NCBI GenBank assembly: GCA_024291935.2
Contig: CM044312.1
Span: forward strand, 49,544,001-49,608,000
DNA length: 64,000 nucleotides
Direction: 5' to 3'
Source: Okapia johnstoni
Taxonomy: Eukaryota; Chordata; Mammalia; Artiodactyla; Giraffidae
In this document: piece by piece, positions 10,667-22,060 of the stretch
How positions within the stretch are numbered: the first letter of the stretch is position 1
How the letters are laid out: the number at the start of each line of letters is the position of its first letter
Notes under the pieces: model-generated
The model's input: only the letters and a program-made list of their open reading frames with translations
What the model was told of the DNA's origin: nothing
Databases searched by the model: none
Program-made: the position numbers and the translations under genes

Positions 10667-10869
10667 GGGCTTCCCTGGTGGCTAAGTGGTAAAGAATCTG
10701 CCTGCTGGTGCAGGAGATGCGGGTTCGATCCCTGAGTTGGGAAGATCCCCTGGAGAAGGAAATGGCCACCCACTCCAGTATTCTTGTCTGGAAAAATCCC
10801 ACAGACAGAGGAGCCTAGCAGGCTCTATTGGATGGCAAAGAGTCAGACATGACTTAGTGACTAAACAGC
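10667..10869 (+). mobile_element. Bov-tA SINE
   Basis: Full-length copy starting at GGGCTTCCCTGGTGGCTAAG. The imperfect target duplication AACAAATATT / AACAAATGTT is at 10657-10666 and 10870-10879. Confidence 0.93.
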
Positions 10870-11833
10870 AACAACAAATGTTACTGGATTTTTTTTTTTT
10901 CACTCTTAGCATAAAACCTTTGTGGGCTTGATCTGTTTGTCCTTTTAATGCACTGCTAAATTTTTTGTTTGTTAATATTCAGTTTACAGCTTTTGCATTG
11001 TTCTTTGTAAGTTCTCTGGTTTTAGACATGTGCCTGAGCATGTGTTTGAGCATGCTTTCTGTCCTTGTCTGGGTTTTGTAGCAGGGTTTTGTTCACCTCG
11101 TAAGTAATTTGGGAGGTTTGCTTTTTATCTGCTTTTAAATGATGATGTAGCATGTAAATTTCATCTTCCCTAAAGGTCTTATGAAACTGGCTGGTCAAAT
11201 GATCTGGGCTGGTGCCTTTTAATACACACATCTTTGATTACTTCTTAAATTTTTCCTGAGGTCATTGTGCTATTCTGATATTTACACCTTGATTTGACTT
11301 GATTAATTTATATTTTACCATGTTGTCTTATCTTTTTCCTTGTGATGATTCAAAATACTCTACACATCTGTTGTCTTGTCCTCTTTCTCATCCTTAAATT
11401 TGTTTAATTGCATTTTCTCCTTTTGGTTGGACTAATGTATGCAGTTAACAGTATTGACTGTGCTAAATTCCAAGTACTGATTAGCACTGAGCATGTAGTA
11501 GAAGGCAAAACTGACAGAAGCTGCCCTCCAGGAAGGCCCTTTATCATTCTGCTTGATCTGCGAAAGCAAAACAAAACCCCCAAATTTTATATTTATTGAT
11601 TATCTACTTTTTTTTTCATATTTCTTTAATGAATTTTTATCTTTAACTTCCTTCTTTAAAGGAAGTAAATATTTAATTTGTGGTACTTTCCCTAAATTTT
11701 GATTTGAATGCTTAATTATTTTATTTTCAGTATTTCTTATCTTTTAGTAAGTTAGTGTTAGTCTCTACCTTTTTTCCTTGAGCCCTGCTTCACTTCAGCC
11801 AGGCGTTGCTGTGTAGTCTCCATTGTTATGTTT

Positions 11834-12043
11834 GTGTTAGTCACTCAGTCATGTCCAACTCTCTGCAATCCCTTGGACTACAGCCCACCAGGCTCCTCTG
11901 TCCATGGGGATTTTCCAGGCAAGAATACTGGAGTGGGTTGCCATTTCTTTCTCCAGGGGATCTTCCCAACCCAGAGATCGAACCCAGGCCTCCCACATTC
12001 TTTACAGGTGGATTCTTTACCATCTGAGCCACCAGGGAAGCCC
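11834..12043 (-). mobile_element. Bov-tA SINE
   Basis: Antisense full-length copy running from GTGTTAGTCACTCAGTCATG to GAGCCACCAGGGAAGCCC. Confidence 0.94.
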
Positions 12044-12044
12044 A

Positions 12045-12104
12045 TTGTCTCTATTTATTTACTCCCCTCCTGCCTTGTCTTTATTTATTTACTCCCCTTC
12101 CTCC
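12045..12104. repeat. 30-bp tandem duplication
   Basis: Two adjacent 30-bp units with a few differences, sharing ATTTATTTACTCCCC, immediately next to the SINE end. Confidence 0.85.
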
Positions 12105-12639
12105 TGCTTTCTCACCATCCACACAGCTTCCTACTTTGTTTAGAGAGCTTTTGTCCCTGACCTTTGTCTGAAGGTAAATGCTATTGCTATTCAAAGGCAG
12201 TCCTTTAATTAATAATCCTTATTGTTCTCCATTCTGGTTCTCCGTGTTCAATGACCCTGAACTTGGAGTTTCTCCAGAGGACAGCTCTCACCTCTGCAAT
12301 AGCCTCTTCTCTGTTTTGCATTGTCGTTTTTCCATCACCCTGACACTGTTTGTTTTGTCTTTTCCAGAAATTTCTTGCTTTTCCAGCTCACTCACGACAG
12401 TTTTTGCTGTTTCTCAGTACTCTCATGGAATTCTTTTTCTCCCTTTTTTCTGTGGTTTCAGTGATATGGAGGGAGGCTGGGGAGGTGAATGAGTGTTCTC
12501 ATGCTGTCATTACAAGTCTAGATGGGATCTTGACTGATGGAAAGAGGGCCTTGTTGAGGGAATAACAGCCAGTGTGGTGGCAGGGGTGTTGAAAGTCTTT
12601 GCTTAGAACCATTTTCACTGCTTTTTCTTTGCTTCTCAG

Positions 12640-12731
12640 GTTAACTTTGTGCTCTTCATCGGCATCATTGTCATCCTTGTGCAGAAACTTCAGTCTCCAG
12701 ACATGGGAGGCAACGAGTCCAGCATCTACTT
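12640..12731 (+). CDS. ADCYAP1R1: PAC1 exon, helix 5 and intracellular loop 3 (residues 319-349)
   Basis: This 92-nt exon encodes Val319 to Tyr348 plus the bases TT of residue 349. [20 protein letters not shown] is helix 5 running into loop 3, and the exon ends with [10 protein letters not shown]. The next exon decides residue 349: A from the constitutive exon gives Leu, and C from the hop exon gives Phe. The exon therefore sits right at the cassette insertion point that tunes PAC1 coupling to phospholipase C. CTTCTCAG acceptor, GTAAGT donor. Confidence 0.97.
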
Positions 12732-14790
12732 GTAAGTACCATTGGGTGAATGCCATGGTTAAATTCCCACAGCTGGTGGGCCCTGCACTCAGGACATGGG
12801 AGGAGAAGGCCTGGGCGTTGCTAACTGGGCACCCTAGCATGGGCATTGGCAGGACTTCTTTTGGATTAAAGTGACTTGAAAATATAGTTGCCCATCTACC
12901 CTTCAGCCAAACCAGGAGCCCCTAATCCACATAGTGATAACATGGAAATGAGAGAGAAGAAGATGGACAGATCCTGTGTCTTGCTAGGAAAATCAAGATG
13001 GAAAAGGCAGATTCCTTAAGGTAGTTAGGATGGGTCTTGGTGGATTAGAAATTGGAGTTCTTTTGGGGGTCTTGGTTCTCAGGGGAGCTCATGACTGCTG
13101 CTGGATACAGTGTTGCCTGAAGTCCCCATTCCCAGCCCAGTGGGTACAAGTTGCTCAGTCCCCACTAGTGAGTGAGTCAGGCAGACAGTCTACCTGGTCT
13201 GGGTACTGGAAGAGAAATTCTCTTTGCATCTTCTCTTGGGGTGGCTCTATTTCTAGGTCTGGTCTTCTTCCTGCAACTCCCTCCTCCCTGGGCAGAGGAA
13301 CATCTGACATGTTTGGGACTGATGGTGTTCAGGGGCAACCTCTTACCACTGAGTGTAGGGTTTCTCCACTTCCACGGCCATTCGGTTTGTTTCCTCCCAG
13401 TGTCTTTGCAGCCAGGTCCCTCACAGCTTGTCCTGCTAGCTCTGTCCCACCCCTCTCCCAGCCCTCCACCTATGCTGAATCAGACCAAGCATCTTCCATC
13501 TCACCCTTCTTGCCTTGTAATTATGACCAGATTGGTGTGTGGGCTGTGGAGGCACTTCTGATGCTGGGGAGGCAGTTTAGTCCCCTGTGGTTGGCTGGAG
13601 GGGTCAGAAAGGGACAGACTGAGAACAGTTTGTGAGGTGGAAGCCCTCTGTGTTGCTTCCTCAGTTTGAGAAGAGAGCAGGCTAGAAGGAACTTCATCAG
13701 AGACCCCAACCTGGGGTTCAGAACCTTGATGGCTGCCCAGAGGACAAGTGAGACAGTAGAGAGACTCCAACGGGGGTTTCCCCCACCCAGCCATTCTCCT
13801 GGAGAGGAGAGGCGGGAATGGTTGGGAACCAGCCCCGGATCCTTCTCTCAGCCTCCTTGAGACTTCCCTGGGTCAGTGGAGCTTGTCCTTGGTCCCTGCA
13901 GTCAGTCTGGTACCTCTTCCATGGCAGCCCTTCCCTGGGAGTGGGGATCAGCGCAGGGCCTGGCTCGGTCAGGCTTGTTTTCCCTGCATGTAGGATAATT
14001 ACACTGACTGCTGCTTCCTCTCCTTTTTCTGGCTATCCATTTATTGTCTTTTATTTTTTCATGTTTTTGTGAACATTTACCGATCTTTGCTTATATGTGT
14101 GTGTTATGTAGGAGAAAATTGTTCATCCACATAATGTCCCCTGCACTGAGGGGCTGCAGGGGCCAGCTCTCTGCAGATAACTGACCTGGAAAGATCATTT
14201 CTGCCTTCATCTCCTGGAGCCACAAAACAGGGCCCTGCTGCTCCCCCTACCTTCTTGTCCAGTGTCAGAGACCATGTCCTTGTATCTGGCCTGTTTCTCC
14301 CACTTGAGGGTGGTTTTTCTCCTGCATTAGCAGTTTAGTTATCTCAAATGTCCTCTGAAGCTGGCAGGTAGCTAACTAAGTCACCAGTCATCTCTCCTTT
14401 GAGCTCTAAGCAACCTTGGCTCCCCTCCCTGCCTCCCTACCACCTGGAATTCCTAGTAGGATCTGTTTCTTCTTCTGAGGTCCCTGGGACTTGTCCTCCT
14501 GAGGCTTCCCTAGCTTCCTCTCTGTGTGGGGACACACAGGGACTCAGCTGCAGCCTGAGTAAGGACACTCTTCTGACCCCAGAACATTCTTTACCAGTTT
14601 GGACATCTTGCCCTAGGCAGCAAGAAACCCAGAGTGCAGAGGGAGGGAAGTGTGGGGTCAGGGTTTTGAAGGTGTATTGTAGACTGGGAGCCGTGGAGTC
14701 CTATAAGATTTTCCGAATGCATAGATCAGAACTGTCTATAATTAACACAGGGTTTATACATTTAAGTACAAATGCTTAAAGAACCAGCTG

Positions 14791-15282
14791 CAAGCATACC
14801 TCATTTTATTGTAACTCACTTTACTGTGCTTCACAGATAACTGCCTTTATTACAAATTAAAGGCCTGTGGCAGCCCTGTGTTGAACAAGTCTGTTGGCCC
14901 CATATTTCCAATAGCATTTTCTTACTTGGTGTCTCTGTGTTATATTTTGGTAATGCTCACAATATTTCAAGCTTTTTTATTTTTTTATTTTTTATTTTTC
15001 AAGCTTTTTTAAAAATTATATTTGTTGTGATGATCAGTGATCTTTGTTACTGCTATGACTCATGGAAGGTTCAGATCATAGTGTTTTTTTAGCAATAACG
15101 TGTTTTTAAATGAAAGGATGTACATTTTCTTAGACATTTTGCTATTGCATACTTAACAGGCTACAGGATAATGTAAACATAATCTTTATATGAACCGGGA
15201 AGCCACAAAATTGATGTGATTTTATTGCAATATTGTAGTGGTCTGAACTGAACTTGCAATATCTCAGGGGTATGTATGCCTG
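14791..15282. mobile_element. Tigger-family (mariner-like) DNA transposon remnant
   Basis: The left end has AAGCATACCTCATTTTATTG. The right end has TGCAATATCTCAGGGGTATG and TGCCTG. These are the facing inverted termini of the Tigger1 family. The internal transposase gene is deleted. Confidence 0.8.
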
Positions 15283-15569
15283 AGTTGGTTTGCTCTTATT
15301 GTGTCAAAAATCCCCTTGAAATCTCAGCAAATTCTTTTAAATTTTTTTGGAGAAATCTAAGCTTGAGCTCATCTCAAGCCCCAAAGATTAAACCTCAGGA
15401 GGATGTGGTCTGTAAACCAGGTGGGAGGGCTGACACAGGACAAGGGGGATCAGTTTGAAGTGCAGCTACATGTTTGAGTGTTGCCAGGGTCAAGGAGACT
15501 CTATTGGTGAATGTAAGGGGTAATCAAAGTGGCCATGCTGCCAAGAATGGCAGAGCATTTAAAAACACT

Positions 15570-15700
15570 TGCCATTCATTTAATACTCACAGACACCCAG
15601 CAAATCTGGATTAAATATAATCCCCATTTTACAGCTGAGGGAACTAGTTATCAATGAAGTGGGATGAATCCAGTGGGAAAAAATGAAGCCGTAGCTACAG
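15570..15700 (-). mobile_element. MIR-like SINE fragment
   Basis: Contains the worn antisense MIR core: ATCCCCATTTTACAGCTGAGGG-like text after a TTTAATACTCACAG stretch. Confidence 0.5.
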
Positions 15701-16051
15701 TGCAGGCAGGCAGGCCCTTGACTCTGAGCTTGCTTACACCATCATTCCTCTCCTCAAGGAATTTACAGGCAAAATGATAATATTAAACAAGGCTTCCTGG
15801 AAGAAGAGGCCTCAGTGAGTTCCAACCTTGTACAAAACTGCCCTACCTGGAGTGCTTTGAGCTGGGAGGTGTCTTCTGCAGGGTGGGGAGAGGAGGGGAC
15901 AATGGGAGAATTCAAAAAGGGGCAGGATGTGATGGGAGAGGGAGATTTCAGAGCTGTGTCTGAATCCCCTTGGTCACCAGAGTTATGTGGTGGGCTGAGA
16001 TCCTTTCAGATCTGCCCACAACAATTTTCTGGTTTTTCCCTCTGTTCCCAG

Positions 16052-16134
16052 AACAAATTTAAGCCTGGGAGTCCCCAGGAGAGACTGAGGACCTCCTGCC
16101 CATGCCCACAGACCCGCACTCAACTCCTTTTCCT
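16052..16134 (+). pseudogene. ADCYAP1R1: Decayed PAC1 hip cassette exon
   Basis: In the rodent and human receptor a 28-residue hip cassette can be inserted into intracellular loop 3 after Tyr348. Here a segment with a strong pyrimidine tract and CCCAG acceptor and a GTAGGT donor reads LTNLSLGVPRRD when joined to the preceding exon. The remembered rodent hip starts LTNLRLRVPKK, so the match is good. After that the frame meets TGA at 16086-16088. The rest resembles hip only in another frame (EDLLPMPTDPHS). The segment is 83 nt, not a multiple of three, so inclusion would both stop and shift the frame. I infer that hip was lost in this lineage. Sequencing error is the alternative. Confidence 0.75.
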
Positions 16135-16919
16135 GTAGGTTTGTTCCAGCTGCTCAGATGATGAGGTTTTCCCTCCTCTGTAGACCAAGATGGTGCTCCA
16201 GACCCAATTCAGAAGACCTGTTGGGGGCTGGGGTTCCCGCAGGGGGCAGCAGCCCTGAGCCACCTCCACTCTCACTGGCTGCTGGGAGAAGGAGTGGCTG
16301 GGCTCAGAACTTGGGCAGTGGCCAGGCATGGAGTGTGGGTCCGGGTCCGGGTTAAGCCTGTGCTTAGGCTCAACGTGGTTTGGGGCCAGGGGTTAGGGCT
16401 CAGCCCCATTCTGGGGTCGGAGTTATCCTGCCTTTTCTTGGGACCAGAGTTTACCTCTGTGAGAAGCTGACTGGCTCAGAAAAAGGAGGGTAAGGTTTCT
16501 GTGCTGAGAGCATCTCAGGCCTGTCTCTGCGGGGTGCTGGCTTTATTCCCAGCGGTCTCCTCGTTGCAAGATGGGCATTGGAGCAGCCTCTTGAGTCTGG
16601 GTCAGGGAGGGAAACCTCATCTTTATTCCCCTCAGGGACCCCACAGAGCAGATCTCCATGGCCTCTTGGGGTAAAGGAAAGAGAACAGACACTGTGATGT
16701 AGTACATAGCTCAGCAGGGCTGTGACCTACCCAGTGTCGGAGGGACAACATTTGCCTCTGAAGACAGACTCTTCCCTGTCTAGGCAGAAGTGCAGCCAGG
16801 AAGCTCTTAGTCCAGGAGCTCAGCCCACAGCCTGAGGCTCCCAGTTCACATGGGGCTCTGTCTTCTCCTTCCAAAACACCCTCTCCACATCCTCTGTCTA
16901 GGAGTACCTTATCCTAACA

Positions 16920-17060
16920 GCTTCTGTTAGGTATTGTCAATAGGGAATGGTTGCCCCCATTTCGCAGGTGGAGAAACTGAGGTCCAGAGAAGGAAAGTGG
17001 CAACACCTAAGATCAGCAAGTCAGTGGCCAAACAAAGCCTTGAACTCAGGTCCCCAAGCC
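16920..17060 (-). mobile_element. MIR SINE
   Basis: Antisense MIR core: CAGGTGGAGAAACTGAGGTC, then a GCAAGTCAGTGGCCAAAC-type box and TTGAACTCAGGTCCCCAAGCC-type end. Confidence 0.75.
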
Positions 17061-18539
17061 ACAGGTTAGGCACGAGGCACAGAGGGCTGGCAGGTCCTCA
17101 GTGATGGCGGGGAAGGAGGGAGGGCAGGGAAACTCCAAGATCTGCTGAGCTGGGCTTCTGGTTGGAGTGGCAGTGTGGTGGGGAGTGCTTCTCTGGGGAC
17201 TGGGCCAGGCTTTGAGGGGGCACAGCATCTTAGCAGCAGGAGGGACCCTATGGGGAATGTTCAATTCAGGTCACCACATTCTGTGGGCTTGCTGTGTGTC
17301 TAGCGTTATGCTGACCAGTAGGAACAGGGTGAGATAGACAAGGATCCTGCCTACAAAAGGTTCCCCTGCAGGGGTCTCTGTCTAATATCTGGGGGCTACC
17401 ATCCAGGCAGCCTTACACACAAAAGGCACTACAGCATGTGTGGAGTTTATTTAGCTTGAGACCAAAGCAAGGTCAGAAGAAACCATGTGCTGCATCCCTC
17501 AGTTATAAATGGCAGTGCTTTGACCTTCCTGCAGACACCCAGCAAAGCTGTGGCAGAACCAGGCCTGGGAGCCAGGGCTCCCTGACTTCCAGATGTGGGT
17601 GTCAGCCTTGCACCCGCTGTAGGGGTCTGCTGCCTTCCGGTTTAGGCCAACGATGCTGCTCTCCATGCAGCCTCCACCCGGTATCCTTGTCAGAGTTGCT
17701 TATCCTCTCTTGGATCCAAATCATAACTGAGCTGATCAGCCCACCCAGGTTAATCTCTTCCTCTTGATCGAATTTCTTTTCTTTTCTTTTTCACTAACTG
17801 TAGTGACTTTTCAGCGATTTGGACATTTTTCTCATGCCTGTCTCTGGCTTTTCTGCCACCCTCTTTCCTTTCGGTTTCTTTTCATTGGATCCTTTTGAAC
17901 AGTCACTGGAGGTTTGGGGGAAGGAGGGTGTTTGGGAAGAAGGTCCTTTAACTTCATCCCTTCTCCCGGAAGCCCTACCAGGCATCAGGTGTCCCCTTTG
18001 ATCCACCCTCCCTGCCTCACCTGTAGAGACACACATCTGTACTGGGGTGTGGTTTCCCAGCTTACTTGTTGCTAAATGGCCTTTAGCAATATTTGAAGAA
18101 ATCAGAAGGGCCTATATTTACTGTATCCAGAGCCTAGAAAGAAAAGGGACAACTTGGAAACTCAAGGAGAGGTCTCAGAGGAGAAGAGCTGAAGCTTTAG
18201 AGTTCGGGGTGAGGGTTTAAGCCTGGTGTGTATGAAGTGACCTGTGAGGTTTGGGCTCTCAGGCTCCCTGACTCTGATTTTTGTGGCTCACCCAGACCAA
18301 GGTTGAGGGGTGAGGCCACTTGCCTTAGGAGAGAGTAGTTAATCTTTCAATCTGGGCAACGTAGAGAATAAATTTGAAGACTAGAATGGCTTCCATTTCT
18401 GAATATCCAGTTAAACTCTTTTAATAATTGAGAAAAACAAACTTATGTGTCCATCTGTCTCTTTGTACATGAAACAGACCTTTGATATTCATTGAGGCAC
18501 ATGAAGAAACTTCTCGGATACATGACTTCCTCACAACAG

Positions 18540-18700
18540 TGTTCTGGAACTTTGATTTGCAGGCAGCTCACCTAAGGATTTTGTTGAAATGCAGATTCTG
18601 AAGCAGTAGTTCTGAAATTCTGAATTTCTGCATTTCTAAGAAGTTCTCAGGTGGTACTCATGCTTGGTCTGGGTAGCAGAGCCTCATACCATCCCTCATC
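18540..18700. mobile_element. MER5-like DNA transposon remnant
   Basis: Text such as TTTGTTGAAATGCAGATTCTG and TTCTGCATTTCTAAGAAGTTC followed by GGTGGTACTCATGC follows the MER5A/B order. It is highly diverged. Confidence 0.5.
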
Positions 18701-20133
18701 TGTAGAAGGATCTAGTAGCACCCACCTCAGAGTCTGGCATGAAGTGAAAGATGTTGTTAATTAAAGGAGAACCACACACCTGACTGAGGCAAGGATGCTG
18801 GGTGGAACTCAGCTTGCCCCATCTATGATGTGTGTGATTCAGATGTCCACCTCAGCTGAATGATATGTCATTACATCTCAGGGACCTTCAGACTTACTCC
18901 TACAGAGCTGGGATCACACATTCCGAATCCATGAATGCCAAAGGTCTGGGCTCTTTGGGTGTATCCGTTCTCATCTGCATCAGACCCCTGCAGGTCTGTC
19001 AGTTCACCAGCAGCTACTAGGAGCTCTGCCTCACGGTGCCTGATGAGGATGTGTGAAATGGGCCTCTCCTTTGCAGTCTGACAAGATGATACAGCTCTTA
19101 ATCCATCTCTTACATGTTTGTCAGGGATGGGGAAAAAAAATGGGTTGTGCCAGCCCAAGGGTAAGCAGGACTGAGAGGGGCTAGAAGAGATGGAAGTTGA
19201 GCCTCTCTGGGGAAATGTCTCTGAGGAGTCAGAGCTCTGTGTCTCCCCAGGGACAGACAGAGCTGGACAGGCATCCTGGACCCACCTGTGGATGGCTTCC
19301 TAAGGTGACTCGTTTCTGCAGTCAGTGGAGCAGAGCCTGAAGGGTGTCCCCTCAGCCCTCAGTCCCTGCCCGTTGAATTTTTTTATGAAGAAGTCTAGCC
19401 AGCAGTGTGCAGTGGAACCCTCAGCAGTGTTGGCAATGCCTCCAATCTGGGAACCACTACCTACCTGTGGCTGTTGACCTGCTGCAGTGTGACTCAGGCC
19501 ACTCAGAAAGTGGATTTTTCATTTCATTTCAACTTACATGGTGGATGTGTAGTGTTTATCACATGCATCTGCTGCATCCATCCTACCTCTTCTCCACTCA
19601 GGCCCACGCTGAGGTGCTCAGGGTTTGGTCAGAGGAAGGTGCGGGCACAGGAGGGAGAGGGTGGGGGATGACCAGTGGATGCTCCGGTTGGTTTTCACAA
19701 GCAAGCCCACAACTGGCCTGATTCCAGGGGTTTCCAGCTGCACCTCTTGCCATGGGATCTCTGGCAAGGCCATGCTCCGAGCCTGGAGCTAACTCTGAGA
19801 CAGCTCCTGGTCCCGTGTTGAGACCCAGCCAGGCCCCACTTTTAAACACACAAGTTCTCCCATGAACCCCACCACCACCTTTCGGTTTCCCAGTGTGAGT
19901 GCTCACGTATGCCTGTGTGTCTGTGTGCACATGTGTATATGTAGGGGTGTGTATATTTCTATGTCCAGAGCTGACCGCATCTCAGCCCTCAGCTTCCTCC
20001 ATGTGACACCCCCGCTCCATCTCTATACCCTGAGCCACTCTCCCGTCCCCGTGAGCCATGTCACTCTAAGTTCCCACCTCAGTTTCTCATGGCCCAATGC
20101 CCCCAGCTGACAGAAATGCTGATCTTGTCACAC

Positions 20134-20142
20134 CCAGCAGCT
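20134..20142 (+). promoter_or_regulatory. ADCYAP1R1: NAGNAG tandem splice acceptor of the hop exon
   Basis: CCCAGCAGC places two AG dinucleotides three bases apart (20136-20137 and 20139-20140). Use of one or the other adds or drops one Ser codon, the hop1/hop2 difference known in this gene family. Confidence 0.9.
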
Positions 20143-20221
20143 GCGTGCAGAAATGCTACTGCAAGCCACAGCGGGCTCAGCAGCACTCTTGCAAGATGTC
20201 AGAACTGTCCACCATTACTCT
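20138..20221 (+). CDS. ADCYAP1R1: PAC1 hop cassette exon (alternative)
   Basis: This 84-nt exon inserts 28 residues into intracellular loop 3. After TT of the preceding exon it reads [19 protein letters not shown] and then KMSELSTIT, ending in CT, which A of the next exon makes Leu. That is the known hop1 cassette, apparently unchanged from the remembered rodent and human sequence. The acceptor is a tandem CAGCAG: the first CAG gives hop1, while the second (start at 20141) removes one Ser and gives hop2. The donor is GTAAGT. The polypyrimidine tract is weak, fitting a regulated exon. Hop promotes calcium and PLC signalling and is, as I recall, the main bovine chromaffin-cell isoform. Confidence 0.95.
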
Positions 20222-20689
20222 GTAAGTGTGCGTGGCGTGGCTGTGGCTGGGTGTGCTGGATGGGAGGGGGACGCATGCTGCTGCTGCCTCTACCTGGAGC
20301 TCCTGTCTGCCCAGGCTGGAGGAGAGCGGGGAGTGAGCCTGTGCCTCCAGCCCTGAGCCCTTGCCCGGCTGTTGCATGTTGACATCTGTGCGTCTTGTGA
20401 GTTCTCTGCAACCCCGTGGCCTGGGGTATGAGGGGAGGTGGTGGGGATGGGGCTGCGGACATCTTGGGAGCAGCCGGGGCACGGATGGTTCTGAGGAGGA
20501 AGCAGCTTGGAAGCCTCTGCCAATGCTTCGATGTGTGGTCTTCCCCCAAACCCCCACTTCTCTGGGTTTCAGCCTTCGCAGCTGTCAGATTATTTCTAAG
20601 AGCCTTGAGCTTGAATTCACTTAGACTGTTTCCCTGCAGGGGGTGGGACCCTCACCCAGGCGCCTCACTCACACTTCACATGCTGAGTG

Positions 20690-20845
20690 ACTCCCCACAT
20701 AAGCCTTTGAGATGGGTACTTGTATTATCCCTCTATTTACAGGTGAGAAAACTGAAGCCCAGAGAGGTGAAATGACTCACTCAAGGCCAGTAGTTGGCAG
20801 GACGAGGAATTGAACCCAGGGAGTCCTAAGCACTAGATCCTGAGA
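20690..20845 (-). mobile_element. MIR SINE
   Basis: Antisense MIR core with ACAGGTGAGAAAACTGAAGC, CAGAGAGGTGAAATGACTCA and a GGAATTGAACCCAGGGAGTC end. Confidence 0.85.
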
Positions 20846-21384
20846 CATCTCTAGCTGGAGCTTCAGCCCCCATTTGGAAAGCCGTTTAAGTGGGAGGTCC
20901 CACTGTCATTTGGGCGTCTCTGGCTGTAGAAAGCTCTCCCTTGTGCTTCTTTAGGCCCCTTCTGCCCATCGATGCCTCCTTGGGGCAGGAGGACAGAGGC
21001 TAAGGGCTTGTGTCACAGTCTCTCTGGCTTAATCAGATCATAGGGTGATTCTGTCACTCCCCAAGGAGGGGTTCTAAGGTTCAAACCTTATGTCCCCATT
21101 CCAAGGCCTCTGGTTGCCACTCTGAGGGACAGAGGTCCTTGAACTCTGAGACCTGTGCCTTTCTCATCCACCTCCACTGCTGCATCTATCAGAAGGAGTC
21201 ACTGGGATGCCTGGGTCCCTGGCAGAAGTCCCTCATTCTTTTTGGGCCATCACAGGGCTGCGGGGGATGCACTCTGGGATGCTAGGGGCTGGGAAGCACC
21301 CGAAGGCTTGTGTTTCTCACATACTGAACCCATCCCATCCACTGCCATCACAAATGCTGGAGAGGGTTGGACTTTTGATTTCCA

Positions 21385-21598
21385 GGGCTTTCCTGGTGGC
21401 TCAAATGGTAAAGGATTTGCCTGCAGTGCAGGAAACCTGGGTTCAGTTCCTGCATTGGCAAGTTCCCCTGGAGAATGGAAAGGCAACCCACTCTAGTATT
21501 CTTGCCTGGAGAATCCCATGGACAGAGGAGCCTGGCGGGCTACAGTCCATGGGGTCACAAGAGTCAGATATGACTTAGCAACTAACACTTTCACTTGT
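21385..21598 (+). mobile_element. Bov-tA SINE
   Basis: Copy from GGGCTTTCCTGGTGGCTCAA to the GACTTAGCAACTAACACTTT tail. Confidence 0.94.
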
Positions 21599-21879
21599 CA
21601 AACTGCACAGACAGATCACTGGAAACAGACCCATTTGGGGAGAGGAGAAAGGGAGGCCTGGCTTCCTTCCCTCCTCAACTTCTTCAATTAAGCTGCTCTT
21701 TAAAGTAACCTCTTTAGTCAGGGTCACAGAGGGGCCCTCAAGATGTCCACGCTCCTGTGTTTCCAGACAACTTTACTTTTCATTCTTCAGCCAACACTCC
21801 CTGCTGTCCTCTGGGGCGAGACTCTGGGTGCCTGGAGATGAGCGGGACCCAGGCTCCCAGGTCATGCCCAGTGTCCAGG

Positions 21880-22060
21880 GCTCTGAGCTGTATCATCCCA
21901 GGCCCGTGTGGTTGTACCTTCACGGATGCACACTTTCTGAGCACGAGCCCCATGCCTGGCAGGTGCTGGCCAGGGTAGATGACAGATAAGTGAGGCACCA
22001 CACCTGTCATCAAGGAGCCACTTCTGAGAGAGGACAGACAGAGGAGAGGAGAGGTGAGAG
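21880..22060 (-). mobile_element. L2-like LINE fragment
   Basis: CATGCCTGGCAGGTGCTGGCC followed by a GATGACAGATAAGTGAGGCA stretch follows the order of antisense L2 3' ends. Weakly conserved. Confidence 0.4.

Larger units (their letters stand above)
8527..11800 (-). mobile_element. Fragmented ancient L1 LINE sequence
   Basis: Several blocks read as antisense L1. The 3' region lies around 8530-8730 and 10350-10560 (patterns like CTACTATGAACAGTTCTGTGC, ancient L1 3' end). The ORF2-derived block lies around 9400-10330 (finger-printed by the CTAATCTATGTGGCTATTC stretch). All are heavily decayed with no intact reverse transcriptase, and they are interrupted by SINEs at 9162 and 10667. Borders are approximate. 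Confidence 0.65.
8440..12639 (+). other. ADCYAP1R1: ADCYAP1R1 intron rich in L1 and SINE sequence
   Basis: GTGAGT donor and CTTCTCAG acceptor. Mostly old antisense L1 sequence with three Bov-tA copies and a 30-bp tandem duplication. The AT-rich frames inside come from repeats. The segment 12170-12600 looks unique. Confidence 0.85.
12732..16051 (+). other. ADCYAP1R1: ADCYAP1R1 intron before the hip-like exon
   Basis: GTAAGT donor. Mostly unique GC-rich sequence, with a Tigger-type DNA transposon at 14791-15282 and a MIR-like stretch near 15580. The open frame 13030-13635 has no recognisable homology and I take it as chance. Confidence 0.8.
16135..20137 (+). other. ADCYAP1R1: ADCYAP1R1 intron between hip-like and hop exons
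   Basis: Mostly unique sequence with MIR-like and MER5-like remnants. A GGGTCC direct triplet lies at 16337-16351. No gene recognised. Confidence 0.8.

Noticed and set aside
13030..13635. 201-codon open frame inside an intron
   Set aside because: No family resemblance and low-complexity translation, with the receptor gene continuing on both sides. GC-rich sequence gives such frames by chance.
16337..16351. Possible G-quadruplex (GGGTCCGGGTCCGGG)
   Set aside because: Only three adjacent GGG runs with no fourth run in range.
20089..20382. 97- and 67-codon frames over the hop exon
   Set aside because: They are out of the receptor frame. The true hop frame is fixed by the TT of the previous exon and reproduces the known cassette.
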